A DNA stretch of 64,000 bases from the NCBI RefSeq assembly GCF_040529045.1, contig NZ_CP131914.1, forward strand, positions 4,138,501 to 4,202,500. Reading direction: 5' to 3'. The position numbers and the translations under genes are program-made. Below, piece after piece: positions 18,565 to 27,614 of this stretch. The DNA is from Xanthomonas indica. Lineage in GTDB: Bacteria; Pseudomonadota; Gammaproteobacteria; Xanthomonadales; Xanthomonadaceae. Below the pieces are notes generated by a model that was not told the DNA's origin, made no database searches, and saw only the letters and a list, made by a program, of their open reading frames with translations. Numbering within the stretch: position 1 is the first letter of the stretch; each line of letters begins with the position of its first letter.

Positions 18565-19854
18565 ATGCAAGCGATCTCTCCGGCGTCACCGCCCTCGCCC
18601 ATCGCGTCCGTCGCGACGCTGGCGGACCGCCTGCGCCGCGTGCGCGCCCGCAGCCGTCATCTCGCCGCGCCATTGAGCGAAGAAGATGCGATGGTGCAGA
18701 GCATGGACGACGCCAGCCCGGCCAAATGGCATCTGGCGCATACCACCTGGTTCTTCGAGCGTTTCGTGCTCGGCGCCGATCCGGCGTACCGCGCGCACGA
18801 TCCGCAGTGGGACTACCTGTTCAACAGTTACTACCAGAGCATCGGCCCGGCGCATGCGCGGCCGCATCGCGGCCTGCTGTCGCGGCCCTCGCTGACGCAG
18901 GTGCTGGAGTACCGGAACGAGATCGAAACCCGTGTGCTGGCGCAGTTGCAGGCCGGCACGCTGGCGCCGCAGACCCTGCAGATCCTGGAGTTGGGCCTGC
19001 AGCACGAGCAGCAGCACCAGGAGTTGCTGCTCACCGACATCAAGCACGCGTTCTGGCGCAGTCCATTGGGCCCGGCCTATCGCGCCGACCTGGCGACGCA
19101 GCACGCGCCGGCGTCCCCGCTGCGCTGGCTGCAGCGCGATGAGCAGATCAGCGAGATCGGTGCCGCGCCGTGGCCGGCGCATGCCGACTTCGCCTACGAC
19201 AACGAATCGCCGCGGCATCGCGTACTGGTGCCGGCGCATACGCTGGCCAGCCGTCCGGTGAGCAATGCCGAGTACGCCGAGTTCATCGCCGATGGCGGCT
19301 ATCGCACGGTCGGGCTGTGGCTCAGCGACGGCTGGGCCAAGCGTTGCGCCGAGGACTGGCAGCGCCCGCTGTACTGGCATGCCGACGGCGCGCGCGAATT
19401 CACTCTCGGCGGCTGGCGCGAACGCGATCCGCACGCACCGGTATGCCATCTCAGCCTGTTCGAAGCCGATGCGTTCGCGCGCTGGGCCGGCGCACGCCTG
19501 CCGACCGAGGCGGAGTGGGAACAGGCGGCCGCCGGCGTCGCCATCGCCGGCAACTTCGTCGAGCGCGACGCGCTGCATCCGCAGTCGACGGCGCCGGCCA
19601 GTACCGGCCTGCAGCAGTTGTTCGGCGATGTCTGGGAATGGACTGGCAGTGCCTACCTGCCCTACCCCGGCTTCCGCCCGTGGTCGGGCACGCTGGGCGA
19701 ATACAACGGCAAGTTCATGAACGCGCAGTGGGTGTTGCGCGGCGGCAGTTGCGCCACGCCACACGATCACATCCGCGCCAGCTACCGCAATTTCTTCCCC
19801 TCCGATGCGCGGTGGCAGTTCGCCGGCGTGCGCCTGGCCAAGGATCCCGCATGA
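18565..19854 (+). CDS. egtB: Ergothioneine biosynthesis protein EgtB (hercynine oxygenase)
   Basis: A 429-residue non-haem iron sulfoxide synthase that joins hercynine to a thiol using O2. The N-terminal DinB-like domain has the iron ligands His59 (LAHTTWFFE) and His147/His151 (HEQQHQE). The C-terminal FGE-sulfatase domain shows ARLPTEAEWEQA, FGDVWEWTGS and VLRGGSCATP. No egtA or egtC (gamma-glutamylcysteine route) is nearby, so cysteine may be the direct thiol donor, by inference. ATG 18565 gives a short Pro/Ser leader before conserved sequence. The stop overlaps the egtD start (ATGA). SenB/SenC-type selenoneine partners are absent from the window. Confidence 0.9.
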   Translation: MQAISPASPPSPIASVATLADRLRRVRARSRHLAAPLSEEDAMVQSMDDASPAKWHLAHTTWFFERFVLGADPAYRAHDPQWDYLFNSYYQSIGPAHARPHRGLLSRPSLTQVLEYRNEIETRVLAQLQAGTLAPQTLQILELGLQHEQQHQELLLTDIKHAFWRSPLGPAYRADLATQHAPASPLRWLQRDEQISEIGAAPWPAHADFAYDNESPRHRVLVPAHTLASRPVSNAEYAEFIADGGYRTVGLWLSDGWAKRCAEDWQRPLYWHADGAREFTLGGWRERDPHAPVCHLSLFEADAFARWAGARLPTEAEWEQAAAGVAIAGNFVERDALHPQSTAPASTGLQQLFGDVWEWTGSAYLPYPGFRPWSGTLGEYNGKFMNAQWVLRGGSCATPHDHIRASYRNFFPSDARWQFAGVRLAKDPA

Positions 19855-20834
19855 ATGCCGCAACCGCCCGCGCCCTGACCGAAGCCGCCCTCACCGATCT
19901 GCACCCGCAGGCCGACGACATTGCCGCCGACGCGATCGCCGGCCTGTCGTGCAGCCCCAAGCAGTTGCCGTCCAAGTACTTCTACGACGCCGAGGGCTCG
20001 CGCCTGTTCGAGGCGATCACCCGCCAGCCCGAGTACTACCTGACCCGCACCGAGCTGGACCTGCTGGAAGCGCGGATGCCGTCGATCGCGCAGGCGATCG
20101 GCACCGGCGCGCACGTGGTGGAACTGGGCAGCGGCAGCGGCCGCAAGACCCAGCTGGTGCTGGACGGCCTGCGCATGCCGGTGGCCTACACCCCCATCGA
20201 GATTTCCCGCGACATGCTGATGTCCAGCACCGCGCGGCTGGCCGAGCGCTTCCCGCACATCCAGATGCTGCCGGTATGCGCCGACTTCACCGCGCCGGTG
20301 GCGCTGCCGGCGCCGCAGCGCGGCGCGCGCCGCACCCTGGTGTTCTTCCCCGGCTCGACCCTGGGCAACTTCACCCGCGAGGACGGCATCGCCCTGCTGC
20401 GCTCGATGCGCCAGACCATGGGCGCGGACGGCTGCGCGCTGATCGGCATCGACCTGGTCAAGGACACGGCGCTGCTGGAGGCGGCCTACAACGACGCCGC
20501 CGGGGTCACTGCCGCCTTCACCCTGAACCTGCTGCGCCGGCTCAACCGCGAGATCGGCAGCGACTTCGACCTCGCGCAGTTCCGCCATCATGCGGTGTAC
20601 TCGGAAGCGCGCGAGCGCATCGAGACCTTCCTGGTCAGCCAGTGCGCCCAACAGGTGACGGTGGCCGGGCAGCGCTTCGATTTCGCCGACGGCGAAGCGA
20701 TGCAGGTCGAGTACAGCCACAAGTACACCGACCAGAGCTTCGCGGCGATGGCCGCCGAAGCCGGCCTGCGTGTCAGCCATGGCTGGAATGCGCAGGACGA
20801 TGCGTTCGGGTTGCGGTTGCTGCAGGCGGTCTGA
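19851..20834 (+). CDS. egtD: L-histidine N-alpha-methyltransferase EgtD
   Basis: It trimethylates histidine to hercynine using three S-adenosylmethionines, the first step of ergothioneine synthesis. The 327-residue length is normal. Landmarks are LPSKYFYDAEGSRLFEAIT near the N-terminus, the SAM motif VVELGSGSGRKTQLVL, YTPIEISRDML, FFPGSTLGNF and the C-terminal EYSHKYTDQSFAAMA. Its ATG overlaps the egtB stop by four bases, so the two are co-translated; here egtB comes first although EgtD acts first. Immediately after the stop comes a G-rich heptad array and then a large REP hairpin, where transcription may end before the convergent nadE. Confidence 0.93.
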   Translation: MNAATARALTEAALTDLHPQADDIAADAIAGLSCSPKQLPSKYFYDAEGSRLFEAITRQPEYYLTRTELDLLEARMPSIAQAIGTGAHVVELGSGSGRKTQLVLDGLRMPVAYTPIEISRDMLMSSTARLAERFPHIQMLPVCADFTAPVALPAPQRGARRTLVFFPGSTLGNFTREDGIALLRSMRQTMGADGCALIGIDLVKDTALLEAAYNDAAGVTAAFTLNLLRRLNREIGSDFDLAQFRHHAVYSEARERIETFLVSQCAQQVTVAGQRFDFADGEAMQVEYSHKYTDQSFAAMAAEAGLRVSHGWNAQDDAFGLRLLQAV

Positions 20835-20836
20835 AG

Positions 20837-20878
20837 GGCGGGATTGGGGAATCGGGATTGGGGATTGGCAAAAGCGAG
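20837..20878. repeat. GGGAATC-type heptad half-element, copy 2
   Basis: A run of GGGATTG/GGGAATC units starting two bases after the egtD stop, ending in CAAAAGCG. Only the G-rich half is present; the inverted CCGCTTTT half seen in other copies is missing. Confidence 0.75.
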
Positions 20879-20920
20879 CCCGGCACGCGCGGTGGCGGCT
20901 TCCTGTCAACGACATCCCTC

Positions 20921-20986
20921 GTAGGAGCGGCTTCAGCCGCGACGGGCTTTACTGGTAAAGCCCGTCGCGGCTGAAGCCGCTCCTAC
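20921..20986. repeat. Perfect 31-bp REP-like hairpin between egtD and nadE
   Basis: Two exactly complementary 31-base arms (20921-20951 and 20956-20986) around a CTGG loop. The outer part is the GTAGGAGCGGCTTCAGCC repeat seen elsewhere; the inner part is CGACGGGCTTTA and its complement. It lies between convergent genes and could act as a bidirectional terminator or an exonuclease block. Confidence 0.9.
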
Positions 20987-21017
20987 AGATGAGACAGATG
21001 CCAGGTCGACGACCGCG

Positions 21018-22655
21018 TCAGGCCTGGTACCCGTTGCTGATCGGATAGCGCCGCTCGCGTCCGAAGGCGCGGCGCGACACCTTGGGCCCCGGCGCGGCCT
21101 GGTGGCGCTTCCATTCGCTGATGCGCACCAGTCGCACCACCCGGTCGACCACCTCGGCGGCATAGCCGGCGGCGACGATTTCGTCGCGCGATTCTTCCTG
21201 GTCGACGTAGCGGTACAGGATGCCGTCGAGCACGTCGTACGGCGGCAACGAATCCTGGTCGGTCTGGTTGGCGCGCAGTTCCGCCGAGGGCGGCCGCGCG
21301 ATCACCGCCGGCGGGATCACCGGCGTGCCGCCGACCGTATTGCGCCACTTCGCCAGGCCGAACACCTCGGTCTTGTACAGGTCCTTCAGCGGCGCATAGC
21401 CGCCGCACATGTCGCCGTAGATGGTGGCGTAGCCCACCGCGTACTCGCTCTTGTTGCCGGTGGTGAGCAGCAGGCCGCCGAACTTGTTGGCCAGCGCCAT
21501 CAGGATCACGCCGCGGCTGCGCGACTGCAGGTTCTCCTCGGTGACGTCGGGTTCGGTGCCGGCGAACAGCGGGCCGAGCGCGCTCAGCAAGCCCTCGAAC
21601 GCCGGCTCGATCGCCACCGTCTCCAGCTTCACGCCGAGGACGCGGCACTGGTCCGCGGCTAGGTCGTTGGACAGGTCGGCGGTATAGCGCGACGGCAAGC
21701 GCACCGCGGTGACGTTGTCCGCGCCCAGCGCGTCCACCGCCATCGCCAGCACCAGCGCCGAATCGATGCCACCGGACAGGCCAAGCCAGACCTTGGAAAA
21801 GCGATTCTTGGCGCAGTAGTCCTGCAGCCCGCGCACCACCGCGCGCCAGGCCAGCGCATCCATGCTCTCGTCGCCGTCGTCGGTCCAGCGCAGCGGCGCG
21901 AAACGGCGTGCGGCGGTGTCGTATTCCACCACCAGCCACTGGTCGGTGAAGGCGGCCGCCGCCGGATGCACGGTGCCGTCGCCGTCGGCCACCACCGAGG
22001 CGCCGTCGAACACCAGCGCGTCCTGGCCGCCGACCACGTTGAGATAGGCCAGCGCCGCGCCGCTCTCGCGGCTGCGCTCGGCCAGCAGGGCATCGCGCTG
22101 CGCATGCTTGCCGCGCTCGTAGGGCGAGGCGTTGGGCACCAGCACCAGTTCCGCGCCCGCCCGCACGGTCGCCGCCAACGGCTCCGGGAACCACAGGTCC
22201 TCGCAGATCACCAGGCCCACCGGCGTGCCCTTGACCTCGAACACGCAGTTCTCGCCGTCCGGGTCGACGTCGAAATAGCGGCGCTCGTCGAACACCGCGT
22301 AATTGGGCAGTTCGCGCTTGCGATAGGTCCGCTCGATGCGGCCGCCGCGCAGCACGCTGGCAGCGTTGTAGACCACGCTGCCGGCACTCTGCGGCCAGCC
22401 GACCACCGCGACGATGCCGTGCACCTGCGCGGCGACGCGCTGTACCGCGCGCTCGCAATCGGCCAGGAAGCCCGGCCGCAGCAGCAGGTCCTCCGGCGGA
22501 TAGCCGCTGACCGCCAGTTCCGGGAACAGCACCACGTCGGCGCCGTACTCGTCGCGCGCCTCCTCGATCAACGCGATGATCCGGTCGGTGTTCTGGGCCA
22601 CGGCGCCGACCGGGAAATCGAACTGGGCCATGGCGAGACGGAGGGAGGCGGACAT
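21018..22655 (-). CDS. nadE: Glutamine-hydrolysing NAD+ synthase
   Basis: 545 residues in two domains. The N-terminal nitrilase-type glutaminase has the Glu-Lys-Cys triad visible in FPELAVSGYPPEDLL, YRKRELPNY and VICEDLWFPE. The C-terminal ATP-dependent synthetase has the P-loop-like GLSGGIDSALVLAMA. It makes NAD+ from deamido-NAD+ with ammonia channelled from glutamine. ATG 22655 starts exactly at the conserved nitrilase strand (SLRLAMAQFDFPVG); upstream in-frame codons are non-conserved. It is a single gene, convergent with egtD. Confidence 0.95.
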   Translation of the reverse strand: MSASLRLAMAQFDFPVGAVAQNTDRIIALIEEARDEYGADVVLFPELAVSGYPPEDLLLRPGFLADCERAVQRVAAQVHGIVAVVGWPQSAGSVVYNAASVLRGGRIERTYRKRELPNYAVFDERRYFDVDPDGENCVFEVKGTPVGLVICEDLWFPEPLAATVRAGAELVLVPNASPYERGKHAQRDALLAERSRESGAALAYLNVVGGQDALVFDGASVVADGDGTVHPAAAAFTDQWLVVEYDTAARRFAPLRWTDDGDESMDALAWRAVVRGLQDYCAKNRFSKVWLGLSGGIDSALVLAMAVDALGADNVTAVRLPSRYTADLSNDLAADQCRVLGVKLETVAIEPAFEGLLSALGPLFAGTEPDVTEENLQSRSRGVILMALANKFGGLLLTTGNKSEYAVGYATIYGDMCGGYAPLKDLYKTEVFGLAKWRNTVGGTPVIPPAVIARPPSAELRANQTDQDSLPPYDVLDGILYRYVDQEESRDEIVAAGYAAEVVDRVVRLVRISEWKRHQAAPGPKVSRRAFGRERRYPISNGYQA

Positions 22656-22924
22656 AGGCAACCTTGCGGGAACGAAGGGAAGACACGCAGGCGCCACGCG
22701 AGCGCATCGCACCTGCCGCGGCGCCGCTGCTTCGCGTGGCGCCCTGCGCAGTGTAGCGCCGTGCCGGGTTGCGGCCGGTGATGCGCATGCCGCCACGTTG
22801 GAGTGCAGGCATGTCGCCCGGGCAAGCCACATCTTCGATGCGCACATGGCGGCAGCCACGGCGATGCCACAGGCCGCGCGCTCTGCTGCACGCCCCGAGA
22901 AAGCGGCTTAGCCAGGCACCCCGC

Positions 22925-22947
22925 GTCGCGACTGAAGTCGCTCCCAC
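22925..22947. repeat. Variant REP-like palindrome
   Basis: GTCGCGACTGAAGTCGC followed by TCCCAC: the same layout as the GGAGCGGCTTCAGCCGC family, but with the arm changed at compensating positions (GCGACTTCAGTCGC on the other strand). Confidence 0.65.
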
Positions 22948-23045
22948 AGCAACATGCACGACCAACAGAAATCGCTGGCGCATGCACCGCGCGTCGCCGC
23001 CGAAGCCGCGCTCACTCCAGGGACAGCACGTGCTGACGCGCCACT

Positions 23046-23068
23046 GTGGGCGGGACTTCAGTCCCGAC
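23046..23068. repeat. Variant REP-like palindrome
   Basis: GTGGGCGGGACTTCAGTCCC then GAC, another compensated variant, 41 bases beyond the stop of the minus-strand quinoprotein gene. Confidence 0.65.
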
Positions 23069-23109
23069 TGCAGCAATCCCGCAGCGCCGCCCCGCCACCG
23101 CCCTGTGCT

Positions 23110-25206
23110 TCAGCGGGCGCCAGCGCCAGACCGTGCACGCCGCCGCCGGCGCCAACGCCGCAGCAGCATCGCCAGTCCCGCACACAACCCCAGCGCGGCA
23201 GCGCCCAGCACCGCCATGCGCACGCCGACGCCGTGCTGGAACACCACGTCCCTGCCTTCGCCGTCGAGCGTATAGGCGACCACGTAATCGCCCATCGTGC
23301 CCATGCCCTCGCGCCCACCGGCGGCGATCACCACGTACTGCTTGCCGCCCACCGCATAGACCGAGGGCGTGGCCTGGCCACCGGCCGGCAGCTTGGCCTC
23401 CCACAGGGTCTTGCCGGTGGCAGTGTCGAGCGCGCGCAGGCGCGCATCGGCGGCCGCGGCGATGAAGGTCAGGCCGCTGGCCGTGGTCACCGCGCCGCCG
23501 AGCAGCGGCGTGCCCACCTCCAGCGGCAGCCACGGCAGCTTCTCTTCCAGGGTGCCGAGCGGGCGCTCCCAGGCGATCTTGCGCGTGCGCAGGTCCACCG
23601 CCACCAGCCGCCCCCACGGCGGCTTGACGCAGGGAATGCCGCTGGAGGAACTCAGCATGCCGCGGCGCATGTCGTACGGCGTGCCCTCCATGTCGTTGAA
23701 CTGCTGGTCCGGATGGCGCGCGTGTTCGGCCTTGCTGAAACGGTCGCGCGGGATCAGCGCCACCTGCATCGGCAGGTCCGACACCGGCAGGATCGCCAGC
23801 TGCCGCTGCGGATCCACGGCGATCCCGCCCCAGTTCACCCCGCCGGCCCAGCCAGGCAGCGCGATCGTGCCGCGCACGCTGGGTGGAGTGAACAGGCCTT
23901 CCGAGCGCAGCCCGGCGATCAGCGCCGCGCATTCGCGGCGCGCGCCCGGCGTCGCCCCCCAGGCATCGGCGGCGGTCAGCGGCGCATGCCGCGCCAGGCG
24001 CAACGCCGGCTCGGGCATCGGCTGGGTCGGCGAGGCGCGCTCGCCCGGCACGTCGGAGGCCGGCACCGGCACCTCGCTGATCGGGAACAGCGGCGTGCCG
24101 TCGCGACGGTCGAAGGCGAACAGGAAGCCGGTCTTGGTCGCCTGCAGCACCGCCGCGCGCGGTCCCTGCGCGGTCTGCACCGTGGTCAGCACCGGCTGCG
24201 AGGCCAGGTCGTAGTCCCACAGGTCGTGATGCACCAGTTGCTGCGCCCACATCCGGCGCCCGCTGTGCAGGTCCAGCGCCACCAGCGCGTCGGTATCGCG
24301 GTTGTCGCCGAGGCGCTCGCCGCCGTAGTAATCGGGGCTGGCCGAGCCGGTCGGCACGTAGACCAGGCCCAGCGCCGGATCCACCGACAGCGGCGCCCAG
24401 GCATTGCCGCCACCGACCGTGGCCGCCTGCGCCGGCTGCCAGCCGGCGGCGGTGGCCTTGGCCGGGTCGCGCGGCACCGGATCCCAGCGCCACAGCTCAC
24501 GGCCGCTGCGCGCGTCGTAGCCGCGTACCACGCCCTGCTCCAGCGCATGCCCGCGGTTGTCGCCGATCGAGCTGCCGACCACCAGCACGTCGCCGGCCAC
24601 CACCGGTGGCGAGGTCACCGCATAGTTGGACCAGGCATCGCTGGCGTTGTCGTGCACGTCGATGCCGGCATGCAGGTCGATCGTGCCGTCCTTGCCGAAC
24701 CCGGCACAGGGCCGGCCGTCGGCCGCATCCAGCGCGATCAGCCGCGCATCCAGGGTGCCGAACACGATGCGCTCGCGGCACGCGCCTGCCGCAGCCTGGG
24801 TGTCGCGCCAGAAACTCACTCCGCGCGAGGCCGGGTCGCTGTAGTGCTTGTCGCGCCGCACCTTGGCATCGAACGACCACAGCTCGCGGCCGCTGGCCGC
24901 ATCCAGCGCGAAGGCGATGCCGGTCCCGGTGGTGAGGTACATGCGCCCGCCCAGCACCAGCGGATTGGCTTCGAAGCGCCGCCGTTCCGGGTCGGGCAGG
25001 CCCGCGCCGAGTTCGCCGGTGCGGAACGACCAGGCGATGCGCAGCCGGCCGATGTTGTCCGGGGTGATCTGGGTCAGCGGCGAATACTGCCCGCCACCGG
25101 GCGCGCCGGCATAACTGGCCCAGTCGCCCGGCGCCGCCGCGCAGAGACCACCGATGCCCATCGCCATGCCCGCCCCGCATACCGCCGCCCGCCATCGCCT
25201 GATCAC
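23110..25206 (-). CDS. PQQ-dependent dehydrogenase (quinoprotein) with a C-terminal membrane anchor
   Basis: 698 residues of an eight-bladed quinoprotein: WASYAGAPGGGQYSPLTQIT opening, repeated LDAASGRELW-type blade ends, HHDLWDYDLASQP (conserved Asp region) and LQATKTGFLFAFDRRDG (PQQ-contacting Lys). It is related to Gcd but lacks the five N-terminal membrane helices; instead there is a short signal peptide (IRRWRAAVCGAGMAMGIGG). At about residues 660-690 a C-terminal helix (AVLGAAALGLCAGLAML) followed by a run of arginines should anchor it with the tail in the cytosol. The substrate is unknown. The GTG at 25206 has AGGAG eight bases upstream; ATG 25266 is an in-frame alternative without such a site. 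Confidence 0.8.
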   Translation of the reverse strand: MIRRWRAAVCGAGMAMGIGGLCAAAPGDWASYAGAPGGGQYSPLTQITPDNIGRLRIAWSFRTGELGAGLPDPERRRFEANPLVLGGRMYLTTGTGIAFALDAASGRELWSFDAKVRRDKHYSDPASRGVSFWRDTQAAAGACRERIVFGTLDARLIALDAADGRPCAGFGKDGTIDLHAGIDVHDNASDAWSNYAVTSPPVVAGDVLVVGSSIGDNRGHALEQGVVRGYDARSGRELWRWDPVPRDPAKATAAGWQPAQAATVGGGNAWAPLSVDPALGLVYVPTGSASPDYYGGERLGDNRDTDALVALDLHSGRRMWAQQLVHHDLWDYDLASQPVLTTVQTAQGPRAAVLQATKTGFLFAFDRRDGTPLFPISEVPVPASDVPGERASPTQPMPEPALRLARHAPLTAADAWGATPGARRECAALIAGLRSEGLFTPPSVRGTIALPGWAGGVNWGGIAVDPQRQLAILPVSDLPMQVALIPRDRFSKAEHARHPDQQFNDMEGTPYDMRRGMLSSSSGIPCVKPPWGRLVAVDLRTRKIAWERPLGTLEEKLPWLPLEVGTPLLGGAVTTASGLTFIAAAADARLRALDTATGKTLWEAKLPAGGQATPSVYAVGGKQYVVIAAGGREGMGTMGDYVVAYTLDGEGRDVVFQHGVGVRMAVLGAAALGLCAGLAMLLRRWRRRRRARSGAGAR

Positions 25207-25546
25207 GCATCCGCTCCTGTCGCTGCCGAAGAAAGTGGCGCCAGGGTCGGCGCGGCGCCCGGCCATGTCAGCGCCGCAGGGACGGCATCACCCGGCCAGG
25301 GGACCAATGGCGGGGCGGCAGGGACGAATGGCGACCACTGGGATGGCGCAACTGCTTGATTGCGCAGATGTTAGCGGGGCGCCAGTGCGTGGCCGCCCCA
25401 TCCGCCTCATCGCGGCAGGGACGCCGCACCGGTGCCGCGCACCGGATCCTCGAAACGAAAAAGGCCTCGCTCGCGCGAGGCCCTTCCGGACAGCGGCGGC
25501 GACAACGACGCACCCGAAGGCGGGTCGCTGCCGCGGCGCTGGCGGC
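25207..25546. other. Intergenic region between the quinoprotein gene and sucD
   Basis: 340 bases. It holds the sucCD terminator (25458-25482) and the leader of the quinoprotein gene with its AGGAG site. No other gene or RNA was recognised. Confidence 0.5.
25458..25482 (-). terminator. Rho-independent terminator of sucC-sucD
   Basis: Read on the minus strand: GGCCTCGC, loop GCGA, GCGAGGCC, followed by a five-T run (plus-strand A-run 25458-25462). It lies 64 bases after the sucD stop. Confidence 0.85.
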
Positions 25547-26422
25547 TTACTTCACCAGCGAGGCGATCGCCGCACCCAGGTCGCCCGGCGAGCGGACGGT
25601 CTTGACGCCAGCGGCTTCCATCGCCGCGAACTTGCCCTCGGCCGTGCCCTTGCCGCCCGAGGCGATCGCACCGGCGTGGCCCATGCGCTTGCCGGCCGGG
25701 GCCGAGGCACCAGCGATGAAGCCGACCACCGGCTTCTTGACGTGCTTGGCGATGTACTCGGCACCGGCTTCCTCGGCGTCGCCGCCGATTTCGCCGACCA
25801 TGATGATGCCTTCGGTCTGCGGATCCTCGTTGAACAGCTTGAGGCAGTCGACGAAGTTCAGGCCGTTGATCGGGTCGCCACCGATGCCGATGCAGGTGGA
25901 CTGGCCCAGGCCGACTTCGGTGGTCTGCTTGACCGCTTCATAGGTCAGCGTGCCCGAACGCGAGACGATGCCGATCTTGCCCGGCTTGTGGATGTGGCCC
26001 GGCATGATGCCGATCTTGCACTCGCCCGGGGTGATCACGCCGGGGCAGTTCGGCCCGATCAGCACGGTGTCCGGATGCGAGCGGGTCAGCACGTTCTTGA
26101 CGCGCAGCATGTCCAGCACCGGGATGCCTTCGGTGATGCAGACGATGACCTTGATGCCGGCCGCAGCCGCTTCCAGGATCGCGTCGGCCGCGAACGGCGG
26201 CGGCACGTAGATCACCGAGGCGTCGGCGCCGGTGCTCTGCACGGCATCGGCCACGGTGTTGAACACCGGCAGGTCGATATGGGTGGTGCCGCCCTTGCCC
26301 GGCGTGACACCGCCGACGACCTGGGTGCCGTACTCGATCATCTGGGTGGCGTGGAAGGTGCCCTGCTGGCCGGTGAAGCCCTGCACGATCACCTTGGTGT
26401 TCTTGTTGATCAAAACAGACAT
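25547..26422 (-). CDS. sucD: Succinyl-CoA synthetase alpha subunit
   Basis: 291 residues. With SucC it converts succinyl-CoA, Pi and ADP/GDP to succinate, CoA and ATP/GTP in the TCA cycle. Landmarks are the CoA-binding Rossmann start [31 protein letters not shown], and [18 protein letters not shown], whose His is the phosphorylated catalytic residue. ATG 26422 follows AAGGAA and gives the standard N-terminus MSVLINK. It is 22 bases downstream of sucC and surely co-transcribed. Confidence 0.97.
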   Translation of the reverse strand: MSVLINKNTKVIVQGFTGQQGTFHATQMIEYGTQVVGGVTPGKGGTTHIDLPVFNTVADAVQSTGADASVIYVPPPFAADAILEAAAAGIKVIVCITEGIPVLDMLRVKNVLTRSHPDTVLIGPNCPGVITPGECKIGIMPGHIHKPGKIGIVSRSGTLTYEAVKQTTEVGLGQSTCIGIGGDPINGLNFVDCLKLFNEDPQTEGIIMVGEIGGDAEEAGAEYIAKHVKKPVVGFIAGASAPAGKRMGHAGAIASGGKGTAEGKFAAMEAAGVKTVRSPGDLGAAIASLVK

Positions 26423-26444
26423 TGGAGTTCCTTGGTGTCGTGGA

Positions 26445-27614
26445 TCAGGCGGCGTTCTTGACAGCTTCAACGACCTTCTTGGCGCCGTCGTTGATGTTGT
26501 CGGCCGGGATGATGGCCATGCCGCTGTCGCGCAGCAGCTGCTTGCCTTCTTCCACGTTGGTGCCTTCCAGGCGCACCACGACCGGAACCTTGACGCCCAC
26601 TTCCTTGACCGCCGCGATGATGCCCTCGGCGATCATGTCGCAGCGGACGATGCCGCCGAAGATGTTGACGAAGATGCCTTCGACCTTGTCCGAGGACAGG
26701 ATCAGCTTGAACGCCTCGATCACGCGCTGCTTGTTGGCACCGCCGCCCACGTCGAGGAAGTTCGCCGGCTCGCCGCCGTTGAGCTTGATCACGTCCATGG
26801 TCGCCATCGCCAGACCGGCGCCATTGACCATGCACCCGATGTTGCCGTCCATGGTGACGTAGTTGATGTCCAGCTCCGAAGCGGTCACTTCGGTCTCGTC
26901 TTCCTGGGACTTGTCGCGCATGGCGACCAGTTCCTTGTGGCGGAAGTTGGCGTTGTCGTCGCTGTTGAACTTGCCGTCCAGCGCGTACAGGTTGCCGTCG
27001 TCCAGGATGGCCAGCGGATTGATCTCCACCAGGGCCAGATCCTTCTCGTTGAAGATGCGGTACAGGTTGACCATGATGCTGGCGAACTGGCCGGCCTGCT
27101 TGGCGGTCAGGCCCATCTTGAAGCCGATGTCGCGGCCGTGGTAACCCTGCACGCCCTCGACGAAGTCGACGTTGAGCGTGTGGATCTTGTCCGGGGTCTC
27201 GGCGGCGACCTGTTCGATCTCCATGCCGCCCTCGGAGGAGGCGATGTAGCTGATGGTGCGGGTGCCGCGGTCGACCAGCACCGACAGGTACAGCTCCTTG
27301 ACGATCTCGCCGGCGGTGGTCACCAGCACCAGGTTGATCGGCAGCTCAACGCCGGCGGTCTGGTAGGTGGCCATCTTGGTGCCGAGCAGCTTCTCGGCAA
27401 CGGCCTTCACGTCGTCGGTGGTCTTGCAGAACTTGACACCGCCGGCCTTGCCGCGGCCACCTGCGTGGATCTGCGCCTTGACCATCCAAGGGCCAGCGCC
27501 CAGCGACTTGGCGGCTTCAACCGCTTCTTCCGGAGTCGCCGCGACCTTGCCGGCCGGGACCGGGATGCCGTACTCGGCAAGCAGTTGTTTTGCCTGATAT
27601 TCGTGGAAATTCAT
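26445..27614 (-). CDS. sucC: Succinyl-CoA synthetase beta subunit
   Basis: 389 residues beginning [16 protein letters not shown], the standard SucC start. It has an ATP-grasp domain ([19 protein letters not shown]) and the C-terminal ligase domain with [13 protein letters not shown] and [10 protein letters not shown]. It binds the nucleotide and succinate and forms the heterotetramer with SucD. The gene is divergent from pilS across a 379-base region that holds a candidate promoter. Confidence 0.97.
   Translation of the reverse strand: MNFHEYQAKQLLAEYGIPVPAGKVAATPEEAVEAAKSLGAGPWMVKAQIHAGGRGKAGGVKFCKTTDDVKAVAEKLLGTKMATYQTAGVELPINLVLVTTAGEIVKELYLSVLVDRGTRTISYIASSEGGMEIEQVAAETPDKIHTLNVDFVEGVQGYHGRDIGFKMGLTAKQAGQFASIMVNLYRIFNEKDLALVEINPLAILDDGNLYALDGKFNSDDNANFRHKELVAMRDKSQEDETEVTASELDINYVTMDGNIGCMVNGAGLAMATMDVIKLNGGEPANFLDVGGGANKQRVIEAFKLILSSDKVEGIFVNIFGGIVRCDMIAEGIIAAVKEVGVKVPVVVRLEGTNVEEGKQLLRDSGMAIIPADNINDGAKKVVEAVKNAA

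Larger units (their letters stand above)
22656..23109. other. 454-base intergenic region with degenerate REP copies
   Basis: It lies between nadE (start side) and the end of the quinoprotein gene. It contains two variant palindromes, GTCGCGACTGAAGTCGCTCC (22925-22944) and GGGCGGGACTTCAGTCCCGAC (about 23048-23068), and a decayed third copy near 22990-23015. No credible gene is seen; the nadE promoter should lie here but was not identified. Confidence 0.5.

Noticed and set aside
18565-19854. EgtB considered as a selenoneine synthase (SenA) or OvoA
   Set aside because: No SenB/SenC-like genes lie nearby, the protein has no fused methyltransferase domain as OvoA has, and egtD overlaps it; EgtB is the simplest reading.
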